A DNA stretch of 32,563 nt from Gnetum montanum (GCA_015680685.1 MNCI01008938.1:5236-37798), one strand, 5' to 3'. Numbered from the stretch's first letter, positions 18,018-28,870 are shown. Numbers and translations are program-made. Notes: generated by a model from the letters alone, not told the origin.

Positions 18018-20540
18018 CAAAAGTTAAGACACAATTTCAAAGCTCTCCCATGTAGCCAATCATCACTACTAGTGGGGAGTGATACATGGAAGAGATGTAT
18101 CTCTTTTGAAATAGCAAAAAGGTAAGAGCCACTGTGAGAATCAAGAACATTCGGGTGTCTTACTTGGTCAAAGCTATTGCGTAGGCTCTTAGCCTGCTTG
18201 ATTCTAGCACTCATTTGGCATAAATATCAATGCAAGTAGACCCTAAGGCCAAAAGGAAGTGGACCCAATGGTGTTATGGGGTTGACCATAAGTAGTTTGG
18301 CATGCTCACACTAGCAGAGTAAATATGCTTTAAGATAGCAACCTATCACCTCAATTTGACGGTGAGGCCCAGCAAGGTGACAACCTTCTCCACCTGTGCT
18401 TGTGCTACTCTAAGCAAGAAATTCCCTATTAACCTTCCACAACTAATCTATCTAGAGATAGAGAAGTGCTTTAAGGAGCATGAACGTGGAAGGAAAACCC
18501 TGTCATTTCCATGCCTTATCAAAAAACTTTGAAAAATGGCAAGGATAGTCCACTACGCCAATGATACAATCAGGCATACTTCCATCACCTCCTAGTCTAA
18601 AATGATGAAAGGTAAGACCCCTACCATGTCAAAAGAAGAGGAGTAGCCACTATCACCTCCACCACCCACTAACGCCAAAGGCCCACACAACCATTAAGCA
18701 CCTATGCAAAATTTGAGAGCAACTCTTGCTTGAGCAAGAGTAGCAAGTAGGAACTAGTGGTGGTGATCCATCTATATATCATCCTACAATGAGTCACCTC
18801 AACAAAGTGGCTCAAACAATAAGCTAGATGGAGGGGGTGGCTCAATATTCTTAGCCCAAAGAATGCAATTCCCCATGAGGTTGAATCCTAGTGCCTGAGA
18901 GGTGACGGTGTCTCTCTCACACCAACAACAATTCTCAGAAATCTCTAGGAATGTTGCTACCTTTTCAGTGCACTTGGAGGAGGATGAACGAGTAACTGTA
19001 TCGGTGATGCAACACCAAGGGTAGGAGATAGCAACAAAAGTGGTGGTTGATAGAATTTTTGAAGCATTAAATGCACATATAGCATTTGTACTAGACATTT
19101 CTACACTTAGAGATGTGCAGACGTTCACACGAACTATTAGCAGAAGACAAAGTGCAACTCAGCATAAAGAGTTGCTAGACTAACTAGTGGGAACTAGGAA
19201 ACTACTTTTGGATATCTTTGATTTTCCAGTTAATATCACCACAACCTAATCAGAGCTGCTTGAAGCAAAGGGCAAGTGCATCATTTTATAAGGGCAACTC
19301 AAAATGGCTCAAGCACAAAACCAATGCTTTGCCACAGAGTTTGCTGAATTAAGAGCCTATCTTGTTGATCCCATGCTCCTCAACCTTGCACTAACAAGAC
19401 ATGAAGCTTTTCAACAGCTTTAAGATAAACTTAAACAAGTTGACACAAGGATGGTAATGGTCATCTTTGACTAGTTTATGGCTAAGGCCAAAACATATTT
19501 AGTTCAAAAGGACTTGGTCCAAACACACCAAGAGAATGAGATGTTGACCACAGAGAATCATTGCCTATGAAATGTTGATGTGCAGAAATAGCAAATCCAA
19601 GAATTTATCCATCAACAATAGGAGTAGCTAGCCAGAGTGAACACTAAGCTTAGGAGATTAATAGCAAAGAATAGAAATCTCTCCATGCAGGAAGTCCATG
19701 CCTTACGCCAAAAATCTATAATTGAGATTGTTGCCTAGAAGAATGAGGCTCTTAAATTTGAGAGAGTCAAGAACACTACAAAGATCAGGTTGGCCTACAG
19801 AAAGAAGTTAATGAAAGACACATCCAAATGGCTAAGGTAAAAGTCAATGAAACCCTCTAGCAACTCAAGCAAGGAAAAGAGGTGTGGCAACCTATCACTA
19901 ATGGGATAGATGCCTACAACAAAGAGAAGATTTGCATGAAGGAGTTGAAAATAGAAGAGATGAATGAATACATGGAGCTTACCAATCTCTAATATGCAAA
20001 CCTAACAATGCTGACTATCGGACAATTGTGGTCAGAGTTAGAAAAACAGGTGGCCAGCTCATACTTGCTATATGAGGCAGATTTCAAGCACCATAAGGAG
20101 ACCAAGAAAAAGCTTGAGACTACAAACATTGAACTCGAAGTTTTCAAGGCAAGATTCATCAATCAAAAATCAACTGCTAAGGACTTGGCCAAAAGAATGA
20201 ATGATTACCAGGAGCTATAGAATGCAATTAGGGCGTTCGACATTGAATGTAAATAGTTTATTACCTGGTTTGTTAATGTCAAGGAGTTGTTCCCAACAAT
20301 GCCCTATCCTTGAGATGTGCCCATTCTAGCCCACATTGGCAAAGCTGCATGGACCATGCACAATCCCAGGAATAAGGAGAAGAAGATGAAAGCATTGTTA
20401 GATGCTTTCCGTCTTCCACTGGAAGTTGCAATAGTAGCAAGACAACCATAGTACCCTCAACCACCACATGTGCTCGAAGCAAGAGAAGGTCCTTTGAAAC
20501 CTCAAAAGCCTCCATTGCCTAGGACCATTTAATCTTCTCC
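18018..20540 (+). pseudogene. E2 accessory 3' ORF: plant-transposon-like domain plus coiled coil
   Basis: A long decayed plus-strand frame. Its first exon probably starts at the ATGGCA at 17591-17586 (minus strand of the reversed contig). Near 18418-18560 it reads INLPQLIYLEIEKCFKEHER, then GRKTLSFPCLIKKL. From memory of the family, this resembles the plant-specific 'putative plant transposon protein' domain. From 19270 to 20220 a heptad-rich, Gln/Lys/Glu-rich helical region follows, best preserved at 20008-20220 (SELEKQVASSYLLYEADFKH...). A Pro-rich tail ends near 20530. Stops nearly always sit at expected Gln codons. E1 and E3 lack it. The function is unknown; a structural or Gag-like partner is one guess. 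Confidence 0.6.
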
Positions 20541-20761
20541 ATCATCTTCATGCCATCAAAGGAGAATTTGTTTGTCAAATTTTGTCCTAGTGTTCAATTT
20601 TGTAGTCCTAAACACCATAAAGTTTTGTAATGATTATATATCCATACACTCGAGCACTTAGTGTTTGTTTATGTTTATTTATGTTTGTCATATGTCCGTT
20701 GTCAATCAATAATTCCATACCTTCCCAAATTTGTAAAGAACTCGAGGATGAGTTTTCATTT
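20541..20761 (+). other. E2 terminal 3' UTR
   Basis: Non-coding. Similar to E1 13480-13650 around 'gagcactta.tgtttgt', and to E3 around 'actcgaggatgagttttcat' (20742; minus strand near 30440). Confidence 0.6.
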
Positions 20762-20772
20762 AGTTGTGGGTA
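20762..20772 (+). promoter_or_regulatory. E2 polypurine tract
   Basis: AGTTGTGGGTA lies directly before the LTR start TGATGAATTATGG. It aligns with the E1 tract at 13651-13662. Confidence 0.7.
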
Positions 20773-21614
20773 TGATGAATTATGGATTGGCTGCATCGAT
20801 TGGGCCCCGTCGACTAGGCCCCATCAACATAGTGTCTATTTTTGCCTATAAATACATGCCCACCCTTCATGTTTATGGCATGTCTTGTCGTAGTTGTAGC
20901 GGAGCTCTTCCAATTTTATCATTTAGAAATTAGAATATTTTTCTAAGTGCTCCTAGTAGGAGTCGAGAGTGTACAAATCTTTATTTGAGCACTATTGTAC
21001 CTAACCACAGCAGTATGTGCAGCAATAAAGACGAGCTTTTTGATAAACCTTATAGCATTTGGGAATAGATTAATTATTTATTTATGCATTTAATTTCCTA
21101 TGCAATTTTCTTTAATTATTTAAGTAATTAATTAATTAATTAGGCTAAACTAAGCTAGATTAAGTAAGGATTAATTAAGCACATAAGTACAACCACTTTG
21201 AGCATACACTTGGTGCTTAGTATTCCCAATAACACTTAACATTTGGTAACCCAATAGCATTAAATGTGTTTAGGATGTGTACAGCAAGTGGGAACGAATG
21301 CTTATGTTAGGATTAGTTAGGTGTAGCTAGTTAGATTAAATTAGCAATTAAATTACTTCATTTCTTTCATCGTTTATTTTAAGTACCCAAAACATAAAAC
21401 ATAAAAATAATAAAAATTATACACCTTGATTACACTTAAACATACCTTTGCATATCACAAGTGTAATTGGGACGACAATGAATGATTGTTAGGACAAGTT
21501 CACTTCCTCGAAGCTAGTGTACCAAAAGACATAGAGTTCACGGAATTCGACCGGATCATGCATGAATGCTTAATGATTTGTATGGTTGAGCGTAGGGGTA
21601 TTTGTTGTTCATCA
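20773..21614 (+). repeat. E2 3' LTR (about 842 bp), divergent
   Basis: It starts TGATGAAT and ends ...GTTGTTCATCA (21614; an end at 21617 is also possible because ATC is repeated). TATAAATA is at 20847-20854 and AATAAA at 21024-21029. It follows the plan of the E1 LTRs and shares blocks such as 'attagaatattttt.aagtg', 'cctagtaggag', 'gcaataaag.gagctt' and the terminal 'gtatggttgagcgtagggg'. Its U3 is different: no ATAT palindrome, but a 14-bp direct repeat of a GGCCCC motif. No PBS follows, as expected for a 3' LTR. Confidence 0.75.
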
Positions 21615-24600
21615 TCAATAGATAAGCAAAAGTCTAACCTCTTTCAAGTGGTTGCACCCAAGCTTGAACTCAAGTTTTATGACTTGAGAAACAAGTACCT
21701 TACTATCATTGACTAAAAATTCATACTTTTGTATTTGTTAAAACAAAGAGCCAATGCCCCAGCTACCCATTCTTCACTCTAAAAGAAGAAGGCCAATTCT
21801 CCCTATTTGTATGCTCCATAAGAGAGGATGATAGTGAGGCCTAGCCCTACTTAAAGATTTAAGTCTTCATAGCTCCCCCATCAAGCATTTTGATACTAGT
21901 GCTCTATCAATTCTAGATTGCATCAAATCTCCCCTTATTCTTCTATTAGACAGTTTGACACTAATAATGCTCAAGAGGAATATACACCTATTCATCTTGG
22001 CAAAGCTCCTCCAAGCCACCTGCATGTGTCATTCACTCACATAGTATTCTTTCTTCCCCTAAAGAACAAGAGCTATAGAAATTAGTAATGAATAAGTCTT
22101 TCAACTTGTATAGTGAAAGAAATTAATGCACTTCAAGTAAAAGTAATTGATGTTCATTTCTAACTAGTATCTATAAACCTCTAGCTCTAAAGTGATGTTG
22201 TTACCATCTACTCTTTTGTTGTGATTTTTCAATATTTCAACAATTACTTCCTATAAAAACCAAGAAGAATATAACAATATATCAAACCAATAACTTACAC
22301 AACCATGAAGTACATGCTGTAAGGGTTGGGTTACCCGTCAACTACTACTAAACGTATCCTTTTATCAGTACAATCTGCAACTGTGGCTACCATTACTTTT
22401 TTTCTTTTTTCCTCCGTTTTTTATTTGGTTGACAATTAGAACCTATTAATTGCATGCTACAACCAAGGGTGAAAGATGCGAAAATATATCTATTTATATA
22501 TATTCTCCAAAGCAGCAGAAATAGCAGTAGAATCAGCAATACGAACTGCAGCGCTCATGATTTCCACGATTGCTTTGCACATCATGCAGGCAGATATAGA
22601 ACAAGAATGTTATTAACTCTGTTGAATACAAGTGAGTTGTGCAGATGATTGCAACCGACAAAAATGGAGAATGTACAAAGTCGCAATAAAAGTGAGATTT
22701 TCGACGCAGCGCAGTTACCAGCGTCCGATCCTCAATGCAATGAACCCCTTAAAATACATGTTTAAGGCTCCCTCTAACTATGAAGGGATTAAGGCAAGCA
22801 TGTTATTGGCATACTCCCATCATTTCATGGCCTTCTGCAAAAAGAAGAGAAAGTTAAGCCTACTGATTAAATGTAAATGGTAATTATTAATTAATAACAA
22901 CAAAACCACAATAATCACGTTTCTTGCCAGGATATGATAATTGACCATACTATGCTATGGCTGCGTAACCAGCAGCGCGTAATACAAAAATATTCTTCCT
23001 TTAAATAAAATTGGTGTGAACCAAGCTACCATTATTTGGCTCTGTTTATAAGATTATCATAAAGCAGATGCTTGGAACCCTGGATAAGCATGCGAGCACC
23101 GTTTCTTTAGATTGATTTTTAAGATTCAGACATCCGTTTTCCACAATACTGTAAGCGTATTTTTAATTGTATTAATAAAGACTTTTATCAAATTAATATT
23201 TTTAGTAATTAATTATTTGTTTGAAATTCTTTTATTTTTATTTTGCAGAGTTCGCCAGGAGCAGGGTTTGAACCTCCGACAACGTTAATCCCTGTTCCTG
23301 AATCAGTTCCTGCAATCTTCTTCTGCATGTAATGTTGCGCTTTATCTTATTACAAAGTTTTCCTATTTTCCCCAGCTGGCATTAACGTATTTTACGCAGG
23401 TTAGCAACCTATCAATGGAATAACATGCAGATTGCACCATTCAAAATTTTGATAAGGAAACCAAACCCATTCAGCACAGCTATCAAATGATTCGACTTTT
23501 TATACGTAAATATGTAATAGATGCAATTACAATAGAATGCTTCAGTTTCAAATTTTTATATTATTATGTGGAGCATCAATCTATTGCAACGTGGATATGA
23601 GAAATACAACGATATTTTAGGGGGCTTTAATAAAGTGTTTCAATTTCATATTGGATTATTATTCATCAACCATCTTGTTATTTCAGCAGTTTCATTATGG
23701 CGTAGAGTTAGCGCTAGGACTGCTATCATACTTTCATTGCATTGTGCAGCAAAACAGAAGCGGCTGGGAAACAGGAATCAATCGAGACGAGGTCTCCGCG
23801 ACAAGATGTGGAATTCTAGCTATTAAATTGTATATACCTGGTTATACTACTACATTTATCGTACGTTTATCGCTGTTTCGTTATTGTCAAAATGTGCCTG
23901 CATACCCTCTCCGTGATTTGTGGTTTGTGGTTTCTGACTTTTATGTCATGCTGCCTATCATCAATTTGGGGTGCCGGAGAAATTTTGTTGAATGAAGACA
24001 CTTGTATTCATCCTAATTTAGTTCTTTTAAAACAATAGAACCGCTGGTCAATATCAGAAGTAGAATTCCTCTGCCTCCGACGACTTGAATTCGTAACCGA
24101 AAGTGTGAATCAATTTAATGAATTTATGACCAAATTTCATTGACTGTTTCCAATAACCCTGTATTCATATGTTACGTTCTTGCAACTACCCAGTGGATCA
24201 AAACTTTCAACCTTTTTGGCCATAAATGCTGAAAACTTGACTACTGTTGCAGGCCATGGCATCTGATACCAAGAATTTCCATCAATGACAATGAGACATA
24301 TGAAGTTGTAAACCTATTATGAAAGTGAAACGGAAGTTTCATCGAAGTTTATATAAGACAAGATGGAGTCCACAAATCCACTTAGCAGGGAAATGGATGG
24401 CAGCTGCAATAATTAGCCGAAATCTTAGACCCTAATGTTCCTTTAAAATATGTTGTCTATCTTGTGAGGACATGTATACTCCTCTTCGGCATTTCATTTG
24501 CAGCCATCTCCTGCTTCTATTCTAAAATACTTCATCCCTGCAATGTTAACGTGGCTGAGCAATCTCGCAACTACATAAATGGTTAAAGTTCATAACTTTA

Positions 24601-25528
24601 TTATTATATAATTTCTTTTTCTGCCGATTTTCGAAAAGGTGTAATTATTTATTAATTTCTTCTTTGAAAAGAAAATGAATTACTAACAGCATGAATGATG
24701 GCCATAGCCCATGCATAACTAACAAGAAAGCGGCAACGAAAACAACCTAAAACCATGTTTTTACGGATGGCAACACAAGCGCAATTAGAAGCATAGTTTG
24801 ATTCATTGCAGGCTACGAGGACGGTATATATATAGTAATATATTAGTATTTCGTTTTGAGGTTGAGGTGTTTTTTTCAGATCAGCTAGCATTATTTACTT
24901 GCACCTGAAGGTATTGGGTTAACAAGTCTATAGCCTTCTCCTTATCTTACCTTAGAAACGTTATTCCAGACATTTTACCTTACCCTAAAAGAATTCTATA
25001 TTGAATTTCTTCTGTAACTAAGCTTTACATTTGGAAGGAATAAAAAATTGTACAACCTTGACGGATATGATTTGATTTTTAAAACTTATTACCGATTTTC
25101 CCATCCGATAAGATTTTTCAATTTATGAACAGAGGAAATTCTTTTATTTAGTTTGCATTTTGCACGGAAAAAGGAATTCCTTTGAACGTTTTCATTACCT
25201 AACAAGTTGCGGAAAATCCCTAAAAGCTTTACCAGAAAATTTTTTGTTGCGGCAGGAAACGTAGGTAAATATCAACATTTCATTGACAACTTCCTCGAAA
25301 TTTTTATTAGCCAGATCAGTGCAAGCGAGAGCTACATACAAAGAAAAACACAATCGCCGTCTGCAACTGCAAGTTAAAAGGTTAATTAACAATATCAGAC
25401 ATAGCAGGAGCCACCAAAGTGCCAAAAGAAAAAAGATTTTGACATATATATGAATAGACAGCAGCCCATATTTTTGTTAATTTCTATGTACTCATCCATG
25501 ACTCAAATATTCCGAGAAGGAAGGAAAA
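21615..25528. other. Non-repetitive region, no gene recognised
   Basis: I find no retroelement similarity to the rest of the window and no convincing long frame on either strand. From 21640 to 22050 there is Ser/Leu-rich sequence with short frames that may be a decayed gene piece. On the minus strand at about 24310-24130 a roughly 54-codon stop-free stretch (IDGNSWYQMPWPATVVKF, FDPLGSCKNVTYEYRVIGNS) looks codon-like but I cannot assign it. At 23265 'gcagggtttgaacctccgac' resembles a tRNA T-arm, but no tRNA can be folded around it. AT-rich microsatellite-like runs occur near 24825. Confidence 0.5.
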
Positions 25529-26074
25529 TCAGAAGGAACGTCTGAGGAACTGAAAATCGTTTGGATCTGTACACTCGTAGGCAGCTCGGAAATGATTGAA
25601 GAGCTTGAGCAGATCACAAACTCTGCGTTTTGTGTCGGCATATGGAACTGCCATCTGGGCTATAATCAAGAGCTTCTGGAAGGCCCCTAGTTGCAGAGCT
25701 TCAACCATGACCGTGCCATCCGGAGAATGCTGGCACAGGCGCCACAGCACGGACACCGCCATGGCCGTGCTCACCGTGGAGGTAAGCAACATGTGCTGGA
25801 TCAGCAGCGGCACAGTCAGCGCATGGTTTAACGCCACCGATGCGACGCTTTGATCTTTGCAAAGCTCATCCATGGCCAAAAGAATTGTCTCACATTTCCT
25901 GATACTGCAACCAGGCATGGCTTCCACCAGCTCTGCTATTGACGCCACCTCTCTTCTCTGCATCTCGTTTCGCTTTGTCAGTAATCTCGAGTTCGACTGC
26001 ATCAGGCCGCCTGTGTATTTAACTTGCTGGTCTTCTGGTATTTGATTGATTTCACCGGAACACTGGTTTTGCAA
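25529..26074 (-). CDS. U-box/ARM E3 ubiquitin ligase, C-terminal part (PUB20/21-like)
   Basis: The frame gives about 180 residues that look like the C-terminal ARM region of plant U-box E3 ligases: an AELVEAMPGCSIRKCETILL helix pair, then LAMDELCKD, VALNHALTVPLLIQHML, AMAVSVLWRLCQHS, VEALQLGAFQKLLIIAQ, VCDLLKLF and a terminal DPNDFQFLRRSF. In full-length relatives of over 400 residues this region binds substrates, while an N-terminal U-box recruits the E2 enzyme. No U-box is found upstream in the window. The frame has a stop at 26090-26092 and no ATG before 26002 (the 26074 start is a TTG). So it is either the last exon of a gene with a distant first exon, or a truncated copy. The coding part is free of stops, unlike the retroelements. 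Confidence 0.75.
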   Translation of the reverse strand: MQNQCSGEINQIPEDQQVKYTGGLMQSNSRLLTKRNEMQRREVASIAELVEAMPGCSIRKCETILLAMDELCKDQSVASVALNHALTVPLLIQHMLLTSTVSTAMAVSVLWRLCQHSPDGTVMVEALQLGAFQKLLIIAQMAVPYADTKRRVCDLLKLFNHFRAAYECTDPNDFQFLRRSF

Positions 26075-26635
26075 GGAGGATTGTGATTTTTATAAACGAT
26101 TGGAAAATGAGAACGAGAATGGGTCATCCTGAAAACAGAGAAGAATTCAAACATTGCTGGTCAATATTCCAAGTTGGCCTGGCATGATGGCATCAGACGT
26201 GCGCTGCAATATAAATGTACTGGATGACCGAGGCTTGCAGTGCGTTTTTGGCTTTTTGCTGAATAGCAATGACATACATTGTGAAATCGAAATTGCAGTC
26301 AAGAAGCGAACTTTGACTGCGTTTCTATGTTTGTTTTACTGGGTAACAATGGTTACCCAGGGTTTGGTTGGGCAAGTTAGTTGGCCTGTACCTGATTAAA
26401 AAAAAGCGCATTTGAATTGAGTATCTCTTACGTTTGTGGACTGTCTGGTATTGTTGGTTGGGGACAAATAATTTCCGAGACTCGCTTTACTTAAAAAGTG
26501 GACGCTGTCAGTCATGAACGTTCCGGTGGAGACTGGAAAAGGTTTAGTCTCTTTTTGCCCTTTTTTTGAATGTATAGTTTTAAGAGAAGTGGTTAGTGTT
26601 CGATTTTAAGAGTGCATGGACATGGACATGGAACT
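26075..26635 (-). other. Upstream flank of the ARM gene
   Basis: On the minus strand a good acceptor-like site (TTCTCTGTTTTCAG|GATGACC) ends at 26129. The ATG right after it opens a 42-codon frame that stops at TGA overlapping the ATG at 26002 (TGATG). That small frame does not look like a U-box protein. It may be an upstream ORF, or exon sequence shifted by one indel. No U-box motif is seen up to 27100. Confidence 0.4.
26339..26360. repeat. 22-bp palindrome, 9-bp arms
   Basis: CTGGGTAAC and GTTACCCAG are perfect inverted repeats around four bases. It lies 265 bp upstream of the 26074 frame start. A related string ('gggttgggttaccc') is at 22324. It could be a binding site for a dimeric factor or chance. 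Confidence 0.5.
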
Positions 26636-26682
26636 TATGATGTTGTTGTTGTTGTTGATGATGATGTTATTGTTGTTGTTAA
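26636..26682. repeat. GTT/GAT trinucleotide microsatellite
   Basis: An interrupted run of GTT and GAT triplets (tgttgttgttgttgttgatg...). Low-complexity frames on both strands (poly-Asn, poly-Leu) arise from it and are not genes. Confidence 0.85.
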
Positions 26683-27243
26683 GCGTTAACATCAATTGCG
26701 CAAGAATTGTGTCCGCAATTCTGTTTGACATCCGTGGATTGTGTGATATTAATATTAATTTAGTCATTATTGCGTTTCTTTCGGTGAGCGGACTGAACGC
26801 TACGCCCCTAATAATTTCTTTTATGCTCTGCAATATGGGCTCTGCGGTTTAGAAAGCAGCAATCCCATTGAGCAAAACCAGGATTGCGTGATTTTTAACT
26901 TTTTGACTTTATTATTATTATTATATTATAATTACTCCTTTATATTGTTTTGTTTTATCTGCAAAGGATATACGAGTAGCTAACATGGCAGCATGGAATG
27001 TTGTTGTAGCGTAGCCAACATCTTATTATTTATTTGTTCGGACTTCACTAAATTTGTTGTCGCTGTAACTAATATGGTTACGGCTGAGGTATTAGTGAAT
27101 TTAAGGAATTTGACAATCCTTTATTGAAAATTTTAATAAAAGGGTTATTTTAAAGTTTTGATCAACTTTGAGAAGTTATGGGGCCTTCAAGGATTCTTGA
27201 AAAAGATAATTCTTTTTACATTTTCCCCGTGCAAGAGCATCAC
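26683..27243. other. No gene seen
   Basis: AT-rich sequence with an ATT run near 26910-26930. No reading frame, RNA gene or repeat I can support. Confidence 0.5.
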
Positions 27244-27540
27244 AGCATTTCAACTTTATCGAGGGTTTACTTTACTAAAGATTAGCATTTCAACTTTATC
27301 GAGGGTTTACTTTACTAAAGATTTGCTACTTCACCAATGGTTTTGCTTAGGATTTGCTAGTTTATCAAGGGTTTACTTTTGCATCAAAGGTTTTCTTATA
27401 CATTAGTTTGTTCTTTCATCGAGAGGGTGTGTTACTATTTTAAGGGTTTGTTTTGCTAAGGGTTTGCTACTACACCAAGGGTTTTGTTGAAGACTTGCTA
27501 CTTTTCCAAGGATACACTATTTAACTAAAGATTCTTTGAC
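27244..27540 (+). repeat. Tandem repeat array, 40-bp perfect pair plus decayed units
   Basis: The 40-bp unit starting agcatttcaactttatcgag is present twice without change (27244-27283, 27284-27323). It is followed by about six decayed units of the type 'tt.atc.agggtttactttt.ctaaagg' to about 27540. The exact pair must be a recent duplication within an older array. Confidence 0.8.
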
Positions 27541-28274
27541 AAAGAGATTGAGGCATCTACCCAAGAAATTTAAAGACTTCATCATGGTGTCATCATAGGG
27601 CACACACAAAAAGTCTACACCTAGGAAGATTCAATTTCAAAATGGAAGGTTATGGTCAACAAAATGACTTTTTTGAATGTAGCTTACACATAAAACAAAG
27701 AAATTCTTCAACATAGAGCTAGCCTTCAAAACAAGATTGATCAAAAAAAGGATTCTCAAATTCCTACAATGGATCATGAGCATAATTTACATAAACTAGC
27801 ACTCCTTGAAGTAAAGGTTAATTAAAATAAAGATGAATCTAAAGTTAAAGTAACAAAGTCAAAGATGGATTTTGCAATTGCTAAAGTATTGAAAGAGCAA
27901 GATGAAAATCAAGCAAAGAAAAAACTTTGTGCTTAGTCAGTATCCCAAAGCATGAAGGTGAAAAGATAAAGATTTTAAAAAAACAATGATAATATACATA
28001 TTACAACTTCAAATATTGCAAAAGTTTTTAGGGTGCCAAGTGAGCCACGTACAAAACCTTAGAATGTCATTGTTAAGTTTTGTAACATATAAGACAAAGA
28101 GTACACATGGAAGCATCATAGCCACTTAGAACAAAGTAAGCATGAAGAAAGAATCTAAATTAACAAAGATATCATGAGGAAGGATCTTGCAAAAAGAGTT
28201 GAAAAATGAAAAATAGTTAAGGTAGCACATAAAAAGCGTCTTGTTGCATACCTAAATGTTAACAACATGGTAGT
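27541..28274 (+). pseudogene. Decayed coding-like stretch, unidentified
   Basis: Around 27845-28270 the plus strand gives a Lys/Glu-rich sequence over several frames with few stops: KMDFAIAKVLKEQDENQAKK, then VFRVPSEPRTKP, CNI..KEYTWKHHSH and IMRKDLAKRVEK. The spacing of Cys and His near 28080-28125 hints at a zinc-finger remnant. I do not recognise the family. A remnant of another transposable element is the simplest explanation, given that it borders LTRs. Confidence 0.35.
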
Positions 28275-28870
28275 TGATGAGCAATGAGTGTCCCCTACAC
28301 CCAACCGTATGAATCACAAGTGTGTACGTGTGATCCAGTCAAATTCCATGGACCTCTTTATGTATCTAAAGTTTAGATAATAAAGTCATGATTGTTATTT
28401 ATTATTGTCTTCCCAATCACCACTTGTGTTAATTCAATGGTTATGGTTAAGTGTGATTGAGGCACAATATGTTTATATTTTTATTATTATTTTATAAAAT
28501 TCAAAGCATCAAAATGATAGAGTGATTAAAATATTAAGTTTTAACTAACTATAGAATTTAAGGTGATCTAAGCTAACGTAGAGCATCCATTCCTACTTTC
28601 CATACACATCTTGAACCTATACTAATGTTGCTAGGTCACCAAGTGTTTATTGTTGAGTGTACCAAATATTCACTATTAGGATTACTAAGCATTAATATAT
28701 TATGCTCAAAGCGGTCATTCTCAAGTTGCTACGAAATAAAATATTAAATCCCTAAGTGCTAGAAAGTAAGTGGATGAAAAGTAAAGTGCTTCAAAGTAAA
28801 TTAAATGCTAATTCAAATGCTACAATGGAAGGAATAAATCTCAATTTTATTAGCATCATGCATAAGCATC
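28275..28870 (-). repeat. LTR fragment Y (3' end portion), minus strand
   Basis: It starts TGATGAGCAATGAGTG at the left. The same LTR order follows ('cccctacacccaaccgtatg', 'gtgtgatccagtc', 'agagcatccattcct', 'catacacatcttgaac'). It stops at 28870 near the block that in full LTRs surrounds the polyadenylation region, where LTR X begins. No PBS precedes it, so it is a 3' or solo LTR end. Confidence 0.7.

Larger units (their letters stand above)
657..21614 (+). mobile_element. E2: Athila/Tat-like Ty3/gypsy element, 5'-truncated and split by E1
   Basis: E2 occupies 657-4157 and 14518-21614, with all of E1 between. Order on the plus strand is gag C-terminus, protease, RT, RNase H, integrase (interrupted), a long 3' non-coding region, a TATA box, a mini-intron, an accessory ORF, a polypurine tract and a 3' LTR. 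Gypsy order (RT and RNase H before integrase), RT most like the plant Athila/Tat group and the absence of a chromodomain support the family. The 5' LTR, PBS and gag N-terminus are gone, replaced by the unrelated LTR end at 241-632. Taking 14518-21614 as one element assumes no hidden breakpoint near 17000. Confidence 0.7.

Noticed and set aside
23262-23300. tRNA-like sequence (gcagggtttgaacctccgac)
   Set aside because: Only a T-arm-like piece is present. No acceptor, D or anticodon stem could be paired around it.
23566-23995. Overlapping plus-strand frames of 86 and 114 codons
   Set aside because: No recognisable domain, no codon pattern distinct from flanking DNA, and the two overlap in different frames.
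26606-26852. Frames rich in Asn or Met/Leu on both strands
   Set aside because: They are products of the GTT/GAT microsatellite at 26636-26682.
27244-27540. CRISPR-like array
   Set aside because: Units are directly adjacent with no unique spacers, and the genome is a plant. It is a simple tandem repeat.
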